Part shown: one piece after another, positions 8,594-19,967 of the stretch
How positions within the stretch are numbered: position 1 is the stretch's first letter
Layout of the letters: each line of letters starts with the position of its first letter
Source of the DNA: Crossaster papposus
Taxonomy: Eukaryota; Echinodermata; Asteroidea; Velatida; Solasteridae
Reading direction: 5' to 3'
Length of the DNA: 64,000 nucleotides
Assembly: GCA_037893245.1 (NCBI GenBank)
Contig: JBAIAA010000120.1
Span: 868,001 to 932,000 of the forward strand
Made by a program: the position numbers and the translations under genes
The notes under the pieces: model-generated
Databases searched by the model: none
What the model was told of the DNA's origin: nothing
What the model saw: only the letters and a program-made list of their open reading frames with translations

Positions 8594-9337
8594 TTACAGG
8601 TCGAAGAAGTTGCAGTTCTTCACGTATTTCCGATCAGTGTCGTCAGCCTCGTTGCTAGTCGCGCTGTTTAGCTGACAGACTTTCTTGTCGTCACCCTGCC
8701 AGAGATTGAAGGAGTGGCATCGAGGCTCTGCCCAGCACGCCCGGCCACACCCGATGACTCCCGGAGCCGTCAGGTTCTTGATCTCGTGGTTGAGAAGACA
8801 CTGGGGCGTGAAGCGCCCGTCGGCATCGGCTTGTAGGCAGTACGAGCGGTGAGAGACGCGCATCTCGCAGGCGACAAATTTGGCATCAATACACGAGATG
8901 TCTCCCCAGTTCCCGTCAAACCTCTCCGCCATTCTGATGCAATATTCACCTGAATATGTATGCGGGTTTCCGTTTTGCCAGTTGGTGAATTTAGGCTCAC
9001 CTTGGACTCCAAGGCACGCCAGTTGGCCCGTGTTTTCAAAATCAGTGCAGCCAATCCACAGTTCCAGTTTGTCTTCGGAATTGCCGACAATCAGCTCCAT
9101 CCGGGCCCTCATTTCCCGCCAGATGAAGTCGTGTTCTTCCTGCGAGTCAGGAACGACCAGGCTGCTCCCAGGCCGGTCACAGACCTCCTTAGCTTGCCAC
9201 CAATCCATCCTGTCGGGCAGCAAGATGTAACAGGCGTCTTGCCAGGCCAACCAGCCGGGTGGACAGACGGCTAGCAGGGTTTGAAATACCCCGACGGTCA
9301 TCAAGATAAGAACGTTTGCAAGGCTGAAAACAGACAT
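8594..9337 (-). CDS. Secreted C-type lectin with C-terminal PAN/apple domain, 247 aa
   Basis: Nearly identical to the gene at 5599-6342. By eye the coding sequences differ at five bases: three within 4 bp in codons 128-129 (Thr-Pro to Tyr-Ser), one in codon 138 (Val to Glu) and one silent change in Cys157. Loop 2 therefore reads NPHTYSGEYC and MAERFDG. The leader, the rest of the CTLD and the PAN domain are unchanged. The spacers on both sides also match those of its neighbour, which points to a recent unit duplication followed by change confined to the loop. Confidence 0.93.
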   Translation of the reverse strand: MSVFSLANVLILMTVGVFQTLLAVCPPGWLAWQDACYILLPDRMDWWQAKEVCDRPGSSLVVPDSQEEHDFIWREMRARMELIVGNSEDKLELWIGCTDFENTGQLACLGVQGEPKFTNWQNGNPHTYSGEYCIRMAERFDGNWGDISCIDAKFVACEMRVSHRSYCLQADADGRFTPQCLLNHEIKNLTAPGVIGCGRACWAEPRCHSFNLWQGDDKKVCQLNSATSNEADDTDRKYVKNCNFFDL

Positions 9338-9448
9338 CTTTATTAGTTGGCGGTTAACGATTGTTTCTCCGGATTCTTCAAAAATAATTGTGACATCAGA
9401 AACCTATCCCACCCTCTAGATCTGTCTCTTTCTTCAGGTATCTCTCAG

Positions 9449-9485
9449 GTCTGACATGCGTCTGGAATCTCTCTCAATTATAAGC
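9449..9485 (-). promoter_or_regulatory. Core promoter, gene 8594-9337
   Basis: TATA in 9476-9485 and initiator at 9449-9455. Differs from the neighbouring duplicate by small changes between the two motifs only. Confidence 0.6.
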
Positions 9486-10421
9486 GATCCTTTGGTGCTC
9501 CGTTTGTTTTGACTACAGGTTGCCTAGAGACTAATTATCACCAGTTGTTGTCGATTTCAGTTCCCGCGATACGTATAAATCATCGATAGTGGGTCCGGAA
9601 ATTACATTTGAACAAATGATGAATGTGATGATGAGAGACCAAGGCCTCATTATAATAATATTACTGGTGTAAACACTGTTCGGTAGTTATTTGAAGCATG
9701 ACATTTGGCACAAAATCTGAATATGGCATATGAGAACGATGTTTGTCTATAGGACCCATCGCAGAATTGTGTCTGTAATAATAATGGGTAGATAGTACAT
9801 GTAGAACAACAATAATAGTAGAATATAGATAGAATATTAGAATAACAGTAAAATACCAATATCAAATTCGTATTGCGATATAAGTGTTTTCTAGGGCCAA
9901 TTAATAACTGTTTTGCATTTTTAAAATTCTTTTTATAACAGCTTAACAAAATTACTATGTCAAGATTATTTGTGATCTCCGATTGGTCGCTTCCCCAATA
10001 TTATAGTTTATAACCGCGCGTGCGCAAAGCTCAACTGTACATAATTATGTTGCTCTCAATTATATATAGCACCGTTATTTTTCTCTCCGCCCCTCGCTAT
10101 CGTAGAGGTAAAGTCTGATAACTAAAATCCACTGCAGACAATTCTTGGCTGGCGATCTTAAAAAACATAACACGTTTTGTTTTATAGGGTAAAGGAATAG
10201 CCCTCAACGATCGACCGGAGTGGAATATAAATATTATTGGTACTGCATACCGCATTTTATTCATATATTGTAATATAGGTAACGTTAGATGTTGCAATTT
10301 CAAAACAATTCTTTGCCAAAATGAAAACAAAATTGACAATTTATTTTCTTAAAGTTTGTCTTGATTGAGTGTATAGTATTTGTCACCTCCCCCCCAAATA
10401 GGAAAATTTGAAAAAGAAAAA

Positions 10422-10526
10422 GGTGAGTGTCGAGTTGGCCCAGCGGCTTCGAACCCCAACTGTGAGTTGGGGTGGCGAGAGAATTTGCTTTAGTCTCATA
10501 TTCGGACCACTGAGCTACGGCTCACC
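10422..10526 (-). ncRNA. tRNA-like Pol III cassette
   Basis: Same sequence as 7426-7530; both boxes, both stems and T5 terminator present. Confidence 0.55.
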
Positions 10527-11592
10527 TCGAGAACAACCAGCAAAAATAATTGTATTATACTTTAGCCAGAGATGGTGCAATCATTCTAGTCTGATGCAAC
10601 AAGCTGAAAATGATTTAGCTCGGTTGTATAGCGCCATCATGCGACGAGTAGTTTATTTATGCGAGAGGGCGCCCTAGGTGACAATCATATTACTGGTTGA
10701 TAATGTCTTTGTATACGAGTTATACACCATCCCAACAAAGAAACAAACACCCCAACAAACAAACAAACAAACACCCCAACTAATTTTACCCAGGAGAAAG
10801 AAGAACTAAGAATCTAGTTTTCATGATTTATTTTTTTGTGCGATAATTCTTTTTTATTAGGTGCTTGAATCTTTCAAAATGTAATTACAAGCAATTCTAT
10901 TTAGCATGTACACATTTTCACACAATGCCACGTACATTATTAACCATCAAAACCGTACTATTTGGTTTTGTCTACCTAAACTTTCCAGCCAATTTAATTA
11001 ATAACTAATTTGAAGTTTTATAACAGCTCAACAAATTAAAATTACTCTGTCATCTTTGTGATCTTAGTTCGATCTCTTCCCTATAAAGTTCTAGTTTATA
11101 ACCGCGCATGCGCAATGTTCAAGCGCAATTATTATTGCTGTCTATCTAGTGCAAACTATTTTTTATCTCTGTAAATCGTAGCCTTGTAAGCAGTGAATAT
11201 AGAATCATTATCTTAATTGTAAGTGTTTCAAAGTCTCTCGTTAAGTAAATTCAAGATAATTTAAGGCATTCGGGAAAAACAAAGCCGGAAAATTCATGTT
11301 CCGAACTAGCTCAGTTGGTTTCCAGAAATTCGCGATAATGTACAATGCAAAAGCAACAGTGTTTTAACTTGATGTGCCAAACGAGAAGTCTGAACGAGTG
11401 TCAACATGTGTTGTCAAATAAAGTTAGATGTACATGACTTGTATTGTGCAGTCAGCAACTGATTTCAATCCTCCTTGAAGCAAGTTGAGAATGTGTTGTA
11501 GAGCTGACAGACTTTCTTGTCATCAGCTTGTTCTGGGGATTGGATGAGTTCTTTAAATTGCTTTGAATAATGCCTTCTTTAACCGCGAAAGT

Positions 11593-12336
11593 TTACAGGT
11601 CGAAGAAGTTGCAGTTCTTCACGTATTTCCGATCAGTGTCGTCAGCCTCGTTGCTAGTCGCGCTGTTTAGCTGACAGACTTTCTTGTCGTCACCCTGCCA
11701 GAGATTGAAGGAGTGGCATCGAGGCTCTGCCCAGCACGCCCGGCCACACCCCATGACCCCCGGAGCCGTCAGGTTCTTGATCTCGTGGTTGAGAAGACAC
11801 TGGGGCGTGAAGCGCCCGTCAGCATCGGCTTGTAGGCAGTACGAGCGGTGAGAGACGCGCATCTCGCAGGCGACAAATTTGGCATCAATACACGATTTGT
11901 CTGCCCAGTTCCCGTCAAACCTCTCTGCCATTCTGATGCAGTCTTCATCTGGATTTGTTGGCGGTTTTCCGTTGTACCAGTTGGTGAATTTAGGCTCACC
12001 TTGGACTCCAAGGCACGCAAGTTGGCCGGTGTTTTCAAAATCAGTGCAGCCAATCCACAGTTCCAGTTTGTCTTCGGAATTGCCGACAATCAGCTCCATC
12101 CGGGCCCTCATTTCCCGCCAGATGAAGTCGTGTTCTTCCTGCGAGTCAGGAACGACCAGGCTGCTCCCAGGCCGGTCACAGACCTCCTTAGCTTGCCACC
12201 AATCCATCCTGTCGGGCAGCAAGATGTAACAGGCGTCTTGCCAGGCCAACCAGCCGGGAGGACAGACGGCTAGCAGGGTTTGAAATACCCCGACGGTCAT
12301 CAAGATAAGAACGTTTGCAAGGCTTAAAACAGACAT
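11593..12336 (-). CDS. Secreted C-type lectin with C-terminal PAN/apple domain, 247 aa
   Basis: Intact. Leader MSVLSL, shared with the partial gene at the window start. Loop 1 is SEDKLEL; loop 2 has GKPPTNPDEDC and WADKSCIDAKF, so the proline-centred motif is KPP rather than NPH. PAN domain with I195M (GVMGCG) and TAPG at 190-193, as in the two genes to its left. The 5' flank and spacer up to about 13480 match the first 1.28 kb of the window without an indel. Confidence 0.92.
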   Translation of the reverse strand: MSVLSLANVLILMTVGVFQTLLAVCPPGWLAWQDACYILLPDRMDWWQAKEVCDRPGSSLVVPDSQEEHDFIWREMRARMELIVGNSEDKLELWIGCTDFENTGQLACLGVQGEPKFTNWYNGKPPTNPDEDCIRMAERFDGNWADKSCIDAKFVACEMRVSHRSYCLQADADGRFTPQCLLNHEIKNLTAPGVMGCGRACWAEPRCHSFNLWQGDDKKVCQLNSATSNEADDTDRKYVKNCNFFDL

Positions 12337-12447
12337 CTTTATTCGTTGGCGGTTAACGATTGTTTCTCCGGATTCTTCAAAAATAATTGTGACATCAGAA
12401 ACCTATCCCACTCTCTAGATCTGTCTCTTCCTTCAGGTATCTCTCAG

Positions 12448-12484
12448 GTCTGACATGCGTCTGGTATCTCACTAAATTATAAGC
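12448..12484 (-). promoter_or_regulatory. Core promoter, gene 11593-12336
   Basis: TATA in 12475-12484 and initiator at 12448-12454; same sequence as 250-286. Confidence 0.6.
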
Positions 12485-13453
12485 GATCCTTTGGTGGTCC
12501 AATCTTCTTCTGTTTTTTTTTCCTTTTCCTTTTTTACTATGTAATTGCTTATAGAGACGAATATCACCAGTTGTCGATTCAGTTCCAGCGATCCGTATAA
12601 TTAAGCAGTAGGTCCGGAAATTAAAAATGTTGAACAAAGAAAATCATGATAGGGAGACCAGTACCAAGGAATATTATAATAATAGTGCTGGTGTAAACAT
12701 TGCTCAATATGTAATAAAAGCATGAACTTTGACACAATATCAGAGTATGCCATAATTATGAGAAAGATATTTGCCTATAATTATAGGACCCATCGCCGAA
12801 TTTTATCCGTGATAATTATGGGTAGATAGTAGAACAACTATAATAGTAGAATATAGATAGAATATTAGAATAATAGTACAAATTAATACCAATATAAAAG
12901 TCGTATTGCGGAAGAAGGGTTTTCTAAGGCCAATTAATAACTATTTTGCATTTTTAAAATTTGTTTTTATAACGGCTCAACAAATTTACTACGTCATTAT
13001 TTTATATCTCCGATTGGTCGCTTCCCCAATATTATAGTTTATAACCGCGCGTGCGCAAAGCTCAAATGTACATAATTATGTTGCTCTCAATTATATATAG
13101 CACCGTTATTTTTCTCTCCGCCCCTCGCTATCGTAGAGGTAAAGTCTGATAACTAAAATCCACTGCAGGTAATTCTTGGCTGGCGAACTTAACAAAACAT
13201 AATACGTTTTGTTTTATTGGGGAAGGGAATAGCCCTCAACGATCGACCGGAGTGGAATATAAATACCATTGGTACTGCATATACTGCATTTTACTCATAT
13301 TTTGCAGTATTAGGTAACGTTAGATGTTGCAATTTCAAAACATTTCTTTGCCAAAATAAAAACAAAATTGACAAATTATTTTCTTAAAGTTTGTCTTGAG
13401 TGTATAGTATTTCGCACCTCCCCCCAAATATTAAAAAATTTAAAAAAGAAAAA

Positions 13454-13558
13454 GGTGAGTGTCGAGTTGGCCCAGCGGCTTCGAACCCCAACGGTGAGTT
13501 GGGGCGGCGAGAGAATTTGCTTTAGTCTCATATTCGGACCACTGAGCTACGGCTCACC
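13454..13558 (-). ncRNA. tRNA-like Pol III cassette
   Basis: Both boxes are intact. One change in the hairpin loop (AACGGTGAG on plus) leaves the extra-arm stem almost complete. Confidence 0.55.
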
Positions 13559-14648
13559 TCGAGAAAAACCAGCAAAAATAATTGTATTATAGTTTAGCCA
13601 GAGACGGTGCAATCATTCTAGTCTGATGCAACAAGCTGAAACGATTTAGGTCGGTTGTATAGCGCCATCATGCGACGAGTAGTTTATTTATGCGAGAGGG
13701 CGCCCTAGGTGACAATCATAATTATCACTCATTGATAATGTCTTTGGACGAGTTATACACCATCCCAACAAAGAAACAAACACCCCAACAAACAAACAAA
13801 CACCCCAACTAATTTTACCCAGGAGGAAGAAGAACTAAGAATCTAGTTTTCATTATTTATTTTTTGTGCGATAATTCTTTTTTATTAGGTGCTTGAATCT
13901 TTTCAAAACTTTAATTACAAACAAGTCTATTTTAGCATGTACACATTTTCACACAATGCCACGTACATTTTTAACCATCTAAACCGTACTATTCGTTTTG
14001 TCTACCTAAACTTTCCAGCCAATTTGATTAATAACTTATATGAATTTTTATAACAGCTCAACGAATTAAAATTACTCCGTCATTATTTTGTGATCTCAGT
14101 TCGATCTCTTCCCTATAAAGTTATAGTTGATAACCGTGCATGCGCAATGTTCATGTGCAATTATTATTGCTGTCTATCTGGTGCAAACTGGGTTTTTTTA
14201 TCTCTGTAAATCGTAGCCTTGTAAACAGTGAATATAGAATCATTATCTTAATTGTAAGTGTTTCAGAGTCTCTTGTTGAGTAAATTCAAGATAATTTGGG
14301 GCATTCGGGAAAAACAAAACCGGAAAATTCATGTTCCGACCTAGCTCAGTTGATTTCCAGAAGTTCGCGATAATGTACAATGCAAAAGCAACAGTATTTT
14401 AACTTGATGTGCCAAACGAGAAGTCTGAACGAGTGTCAACATTACATGTACATTACATTACATGTGTCGTTCAAATAAAGTTAAATCTACATGACTTGTA
14501 TAATGCAGTCAGCAACTGATTTCAATCCTCCTCGAAGCAAGTTGAGAATGTGTTGTAGAGCTGACAGACTTTCTTGTCACCAGCTTGTTCTGGGGATTGG
14601 ATGAGTTCTTAAAATCACTTTGAATATGCCTTCTTGAACCGCGAAAGT

Positions 14649-14745
14649 TTACAGGTCGAAGAAGTTGCAGTTCTTCACGTATTTCCGATCAGTTTCGCCA
14701 GCCTCGTTGCTAGTCGCGCTGTTTAGCTGACAGACTTTCTTGTTA
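14649..14745 (-). pseudogene. Duplicated 3' tail of a lectin gene (about 97 bp)
   Basis: A copy of the last roughly 32 codons plus TAA lies just downstream of the complete gene at 14815-15558. It keeps the frame for YVKNCNFFDL-stop, but at the shared motif GACAGACTTTCTTGT it switches into the normal 3' flank (TATCAGCTTGTTCTG). That motif occurs both in the CDS (codons around C221) and about 90-110 bp downstream of every gene, so the duplication looks like unequal exchange at this short homology. It explains why this interval is about 180-200 bp longer than usual. Not a functional gene. Confidence 0.85.
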
Positions 14746-14814
14746 TCAGCTTGTTCTGTGGATTGGATGAGTTCTTTAAATTGTTTTGAATATGCCTTCT
14801 TGAACCGCGAAAGT

Positions 14815-15558
14815 TTACAGATCGAAGAAGTTGCAGTTCTTCACGTATTTCCGATCAGTGTCGTCAGTCTCGTTGCTAGTCGCGCTGTTTAGCTGACAGA
14901 CTTTCTTGTCGTCACCCTGCCAAAGATTGAAGGAGTGGCATCGAGGCTCTGCCCAGCACGCCTGGCCACACCCGATGACTCCCGAAGCCGTCAGGTTCTT
15001 GATCTCGTGGTTGATCAGACACTGGGGCGTGAAGCGCCCGTTGGCATCGGCTTGTAGGCAGTACGAGCGGTGAGAGACGCGCATCTCGCAGGCGACAAAT
15101 TTGGAACGAAAACACGATTTGTCTCCCCAGTTCCCGTCATGCTTCTCCGCCATTCTTATGCAGTCTTCACGTGGATCTGTATGCGGGTTTCCGTTGTACC
15201 AGTTGGTGAATTTAGGCTCACCTTGGACTCCAAGGCACGCTAGTTGGCCCGTGTTTTCAAAATCAGTGCAGCCAATCCACAGTTCCAGTTTGTTTGTGGA
15301 ATTGCCGACAATCAGCTCCATCCGGGCCCTCATTTCCCGCCAAATGAAGTCGTGTTCTTCCTGTGAGTCAGGAACGACCAGGCTGCTCCCAGGCCGGTCA
15401 CAGACCTTCTTAGCTTGCCACCAATCCATCCTGTCGGGCAGCAAGATGTAACAGGCGTCTTGCCAGGCCAACCAACCGGGAGGACAGACGGCTAGCAGGG
15501 TTTGAAATACCCCGGCGGCCATCAAGATAAGAACGTTTGCAAGGCTGAAAACAGACAT
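14815..15558 (-). CDS. Secreted C-type lectin with C-terminal PAN/apple domain, 247 aa
   Basis: Intact. Leader with AAGVF (T14A, V15A). Loop 1 is NSTNKLEL, creating an N-glycosylation sequon at N86 next to the variable loop. Loop 2 has NPHTDPREDC, MAEKHDG and WGDKSCFRSKF. The PAN domain carries CLINHE and GQACW, plus NETDD, a further sequon at N229. A duplicated 3' tail of a sister gene follows it at 14649-14745. Confidence 0.92.
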   Translation of the reverse strand: MSVFSLANVLILMAAGVFQTLLAVCPPGWLAWQDACYILLPDRMDWWQAKKVCDRPGSSLVVPDSQEEHDFIWREMRARMELIVGNSTNKLELWIGCTDFENTGQLACLGVQGEPKFTNWYNGNPHTDPREDCIRMAEKHDGNWGDKSCFRSKFVACEMRVSHRSYCLQADANGRFTPQCLINHEIKNLTASGVIGCGQACWAEPRCHSFNLWQGDDKKVCQLNSATSNETDDTDRKYVKNCNFFDL

Positions 15559-15669
15559 CTTTATTCGTTGGCGGTTAACGATTGTTTCTCCGGATTCTTT
15601 AACAATAATTGTGACATCAGAAACCTATCTCACATTCTAGATCTGTCTCTTCGTTCAGGTATCTCTCAG

Positions 15670-15706
15670 GTCTGACACGCGTCTGGAATCTCACTAAATT
15701 ATAAGC
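15670..15706 (-). promoter_or_regulatory. Core promoter, gene 14815-15558
   Basis: TATA in 15697-15706 and initiator at 15670-15676, with 30-bp spacing kept. Confidence 0.6.
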
Positions 15707-16664
15707 GATCCTTTGGTGCTCCAATCTTCTTCTGTTACTTTCGTTTTGTATTACAGGTTGCTTAGAGATGATTATTACCAGTTGTCGATTTCAGTACCAG
15801 CGATGCGTATAATTAAGCAGTAGGTCCGGAAATTAAAAATGTTTAACAAAGAAAACCATAATGGGGAGACCAGTACCGTACCAAGGCATATTATAATAAT
15901 ATTGCTGGTGTAAACATTGCTCGATAGGTAATAAAAGCATGAACCTTGGCACAATATCCGAGTATGCCATATAAATTATGAGAAATATATTTGCCTATAG
16001 AACCCATCGCCGAACTGTGTCGGTAATAATATGGGTAGATAGTAGAATAACAATAATAATAGAATATAGATACTTGTAGAATATTAGAATAATAGTAAAA
16101 TACCAATATCAAATTCGTAATGCGAAAGAAGAGTTTTCTATGGCCAATTAATAACTATTTTGCATTTTTTTTATTTTTTTATAACAGCTTAACAAAATTA
16201 CTACGTCATTATTTTGTGATCTCCGATTGGTCGTTTCCCCAATAATAGTTTATAACCGTGCGTGCGCAATGCTCAACTGTACATAATTATGTTGCTCTCA
16301 ATTATATATAGCACTGTTATTTTTCTCCCCGCCAATCGCTATCGTAGAGGTAAAGTCTAATAACTAAAATCCACTGCAGGTAATTCTTGGCTGGCGAACT
16401 TAACAAAACGTAATACGTTTTGTTTTATTGGGGAAGGGAATAGCCCTCAACGATCGACCGGAGTGGAATATAAATATCATTGGTACTGCATATACTGCAT
16501 TTTACTCATATTTTGCAGTATTAGGTAACGTTAGATGTTGGAATTTCAAAACATTTCTTTGCCAAAATAAAAACAAAATTGACAAATTATTTTCTTAAAG
16601 TTTGTCTTGAGTGTATAGTATTTCGCACCTCCCCCCAAATATTAAAAAATTTAAAAAAGAAAAA

Positions 16665-16769
16665 GGTGAGTGTCGAGTTGGCCCAGCGGCTTCGAACCCC
16701 AACTGTGAGTTGGGGCGGCGAGAGAATTTGCTTTAGTCTCATATTCGGACCACTGAGCTACGGCTCACC
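16665..16769 (-). ncRNA. tRNA-like Pol III cassette
   Basis: Complete copy with GGGGCGGCG variant beside the hairpin; T5 terminator present. Confidence 0.55.
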
Positions 16770-17837
16770 TCGAGAACAACCAGCAAAAATAATTGTATTA
16801 TACTTTAGCCAGAGACGGTGCAATCATTCTAGTCCGATGCAACAAGCTGAAAATGATTTAGCTCGGTTGTATAGCGCCATCATGCGACGAGTAGTTTATT
16901 TATGCTAGAGGGCGCCCTAGGTGACAATCATATCACTCATTGATAATGTCTTTGTATACGAGTTATGCACCATCCCAACAAAGAAACAAACACCCCAACA
17001 AACAAACAAACACCCCCAACTAATTTTACCCAGGATAAAGAAGAACTAAGAATCTAGTTTTCATGACTTATTGTTTGTGCAATAATTTTTTTTTATTAGG
17101 TGCTTGAATCTTTCAAAATGTAATTACAAACAAGTCTATTTAGCATGTACACATTTTCACACAATGCCACGTACATTTGTAGCCATCAAAACCGTACTAT
17201 TTGGTTTTGTCTACCTACACTTTCCAGCCAATTTGATTAATAACTAATTTGAATTTCTATAACAGCTCAACAAATTAAAATTACTCCGTCATTATTTTGT
17301 GATCTCAGTCCGATCTCTTACCTCTAAAGTTATAGTTAATAACCGCGCATGCGCAATGTTCATGTGCAATTATTATTGCTGTCATTCTAGTGCAAACTAT
17401 TTTTGTATCTCTGTAAATCGTAGCCTTATAAGTAGTGAATATAGAATCATTGTCTTAATTGTAAGTGTTTCAAAGTCTCTCGTTGAGTAAATTCAAGATA
17501 ATTTGAGGCATTCGGGAAAAACAAAACCAGAAAATTAATGTTCCGACCTAGCTCAGTTGATTTCCAGAAGTTCGCGATAATGTACAATGCAAAAGCAACA
17601 GTGTTTTAACTTGATGTGCCAAACGAAGAGAAGTCTGAACGAGTGTCAACATGTGTCGTTCAAATAAAGTTAGATGTACATGACTTGTATAATGCAGTCC
17701 GCAACTGATTTGAATCCTCCTTGAAGGAAGTTGAGAATGAGTTGTAGAGCTGACAGACTTTCTTGTCATCAGCTTGTTCTGGGGATTGGATGAGTTCTTT
17801 AAATTGCTTTGAATATGCCTTCTTGAACCGCGAAAGT

Positions 17838-18581
17838 CTACAGGTCGAAGAAGTTGCAGTTCTTCACGTATTTCAGATCAGTCTCGCCAGCCTCGTTGCT
17901 AGTCGCGCTGTTGAGCTGACAGACTTTCTTGTCGTCACCCTGCCAGAGATTGAAGGAGTGGCATCGAGGCTCTGCCCAGCACGCCCGGCCACACCCGATG
18001 ACTCCCGAGGCCGTCAGGTTCTTGATCTCGTGGTTGAGCAGACACTGGGGCGTGAAGCGCCCGTCGGCATCGGCTTGTAGGCAGTACGGGCGGTGAGAGA
18101 CGCGCATCTCGCAGGCGACAAATTTGGAATGAATACACCGGCTGTCTCCCCAGTTCCCGTCAAAACTCTCCGCCATTCTGATGCAATCTTGACCTGGATC
18201 TCTATGCGGGTTTCCTTTGTTCCAGTTAGTGAATGTAGGCTCACCTTGGACTCCAAGGCACGCCAGTTGGCCCGTGTTTTCAAAATCAGTGCAGCCAATC
18301 CACAGTTCCAGTTTGTTTGTGGAATTGCCGACAATCAGCTCCATCCTGGCCCTCATTTCCCGCCAGATGAAGTCGTGTTCTTCCTGCGAGTCAGGAACGA
18401 CTAGGCTGCTCCCAGGCCGGTCACATACCTCCTTAGCTTGCCACCAATCCATCCTGTCGGGCAGCAAGATGTAACAGGCGTCTTGCCAGGCCAACCAGCC
18501 GGGAGGACAGACGGCTAGCAGGGTTTGAAATACCCCGACGGTCATCAAGATAAGAACGTTTGCAAGGCTGAAAACAGACAT
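17838..18581 (-). CDS. Secreted C-type lectin with C-terminal PAN/apple domain, 247 aa
   Basis: Intact. Loop 1 is NSTNKLEL (sequon at N86). Loop 2 has EPTFTNWNKGNP, HRDPGQDC, MAESFDG and WGDSRCIHSKF, combining features found separately in other copies: HR as at 2425-3168 and the HSKF end as at 24169-24912. Linker S165P (HRPYC). The PAN tail reads EAGETDLKYVK. No frame defects seen. Confidence 0.92.
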   Translation of the reverse strand: MSVFSLANVLILMTVGVFQTLLAVCPPGWLAWQDACYILLPDRMDWWQAKEVCDRPGSSLVVPDSQEEHDFIWREMRARMELIVGNSTNKLELWIGCTDFENTGQLACLGVQGEPTFTNWNKGNPHRDPGQDCIRMAESFDGNWGDSRCIHSKFVACEMRVSHRPYCLQADADGRFTPQCLLNHEIKNLTASGVIGCGRACWAEPRCHSFNLWQGDDKKVCQLNSATSNEAGETDLKYVKNCNFFDL

Positions 18582-18692
18582 CTTTATTCGTTGGCGGTTA
18601 ACGAGTGTTTCTCCGGTTCCTTCAAAACTAATTGTGACATCAGAAACCTATCCCACCCTCTAGATCTGTCTCTTCCTTCAGGTATCTCTCAG

Positions 18693-18729
18693 GTCTGACA
18701 TGCGTCTGGAATCTCATTCAATTATAAGC
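18693..18729 (-). promoter_or_regulatory. Core promoter, gene 17838-18581
   Basis: TATA in 18720-18729 and initiator at 18693-18699. Confidence 0.6.
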
Positions 18730-19662
18730 GATCCTTAGGTGCTCCGTTTGTTTTGACTACAGGTTGCCTAGAGACTAATTATCGTCAATTGTTGTCGATT
18801 TCAGTTCCCGTGATGCGTATAAATTATAAACAGTGGGTCTGAAAATTACATAATTAATGTGATGATGAGAGACCAAGGCCTCATTATAATAATATTACTG
18901 GTGTAAACACTGTCCGATAGTTAATATCGAAACATGACATTTGGCACAAAATCTGAATATGGCATATGAGAACGATATTTGCCTGTAGGGCCCATCGCAG
19001 AATTGTGTCCGTAATAATAATTATGGGTAGATAGTAGAATAACAACATAGTAGAATATAAAATAATAGAATAGTAGAATAATAGAATAATAGTAAAATAC
19101 CAATATTAAATTCGTATTGCAGAAGAAGGGTTTTCTAGGGCCAATTAATAACTATTTTGCATTTTCAAAATTCTTTTTATAACAGCTTAACAAAATTACC
19201 ACGTCATTATTTTCTGATCTCCGATTGGTCGCTTCCCCAATATTATAGTTTATAACCGCGCGTGCGCAATGCTCAACTGTACATAATTATGTTGCTCTCA
19301 ATTATATATAGCACCGTTATTTTTCTCTCCCCTCGCTAACGTAGAGGTAAAGTCTAATAACTAAAATCCACTGCAGGTAATTCTTGGCTGGTGATCTTAA
19401 AAAACATAATACGTTTTGTTTTATTGGGGAAGGGAATAGCCCTCAACGATCGACCGGAGTGGATTATAAATATCATTGGTACTGCATGCCGAATTTTACT
19501 CACATTTTGTAGTATTAGGTAGCGTTAGATGTTGCAATTTCAAAACATTTCTTTGCCAAAAAAAAATAAAAAATCACAATTTATTTTCTTAAAGCTTGTC
19601 TTGAGTGTATACATGTAGTATTTTGCACCTCCCCTCCAATAGGAAAATTTTAAAAAGAAAAA

Positions 19663-19767
19663 GGTGAGTGTCGAGTTGGCTCAGCGGCTTCGAACCCCAA
19701 CTGTGAGTTGGGGTGACGAGAGAATTTGCTTTAGTCTCATATTCGGACCACTGAGCTACGGCTCACC
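19663..19767 (-). ncRNA. tRNA-like Pol III cassette
   Basis: Complete copy with GAGTTGGCTCAG and GGGGTGACG variants on plus; boxes on the minus strand unchanged. Confidence 0.55.
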
Positions 19768-19967
19768 TCGAGAACAACCAGCAAAAATAATTGAATTATA
19801 CTTTAGCCAGAGACGGTGCAATCATTCTAGTCTGATGCAACAAGCTGAAAACGATTTAGCTCGGTTGTATAGCGCCATCATGCGACGAGTATTTTATTTA
19901 TGCGAGAGGGCGCCCTAGGTGACAATCATATCACTCATTGATAATGTCTTTGTATACGAGTTATACA

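Larger units (their letters stand above)
9338..11592. repeat. Intergenic spacer, type I
   Basis: Segment A 9897-10074, Pol III cassette, microsatellite about 10735-10780, segment B 10989-11153. The first 1.3 kb copies 6343-7680 with only scattered changes. No gene seen. Confidence 0.85.
12337..14814. repeat. Intergenic spacer, type I, with duplicated 3' gene tail
   Basis: Segment A 12930-13105, Pol III cassette, segment B 14019-14185. The part from about 13492 to 14575 runs in register with 42963-44046, including a private ACATTACATGTACATT repeat near 14440-14465. The right end holds the duplicated gene tail. Confidence 0.85.
15559..17837. repeat. Intergenic spacer, type I
   Basis: AT-rich stretch with ATAATAGAATATAG repeats about 16040-16095, segment A 16144-16316, Pol III cassette, microsatellite about 16978-17020, segment B 17228-17394. 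No gene seen. Confidence 0.82.
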
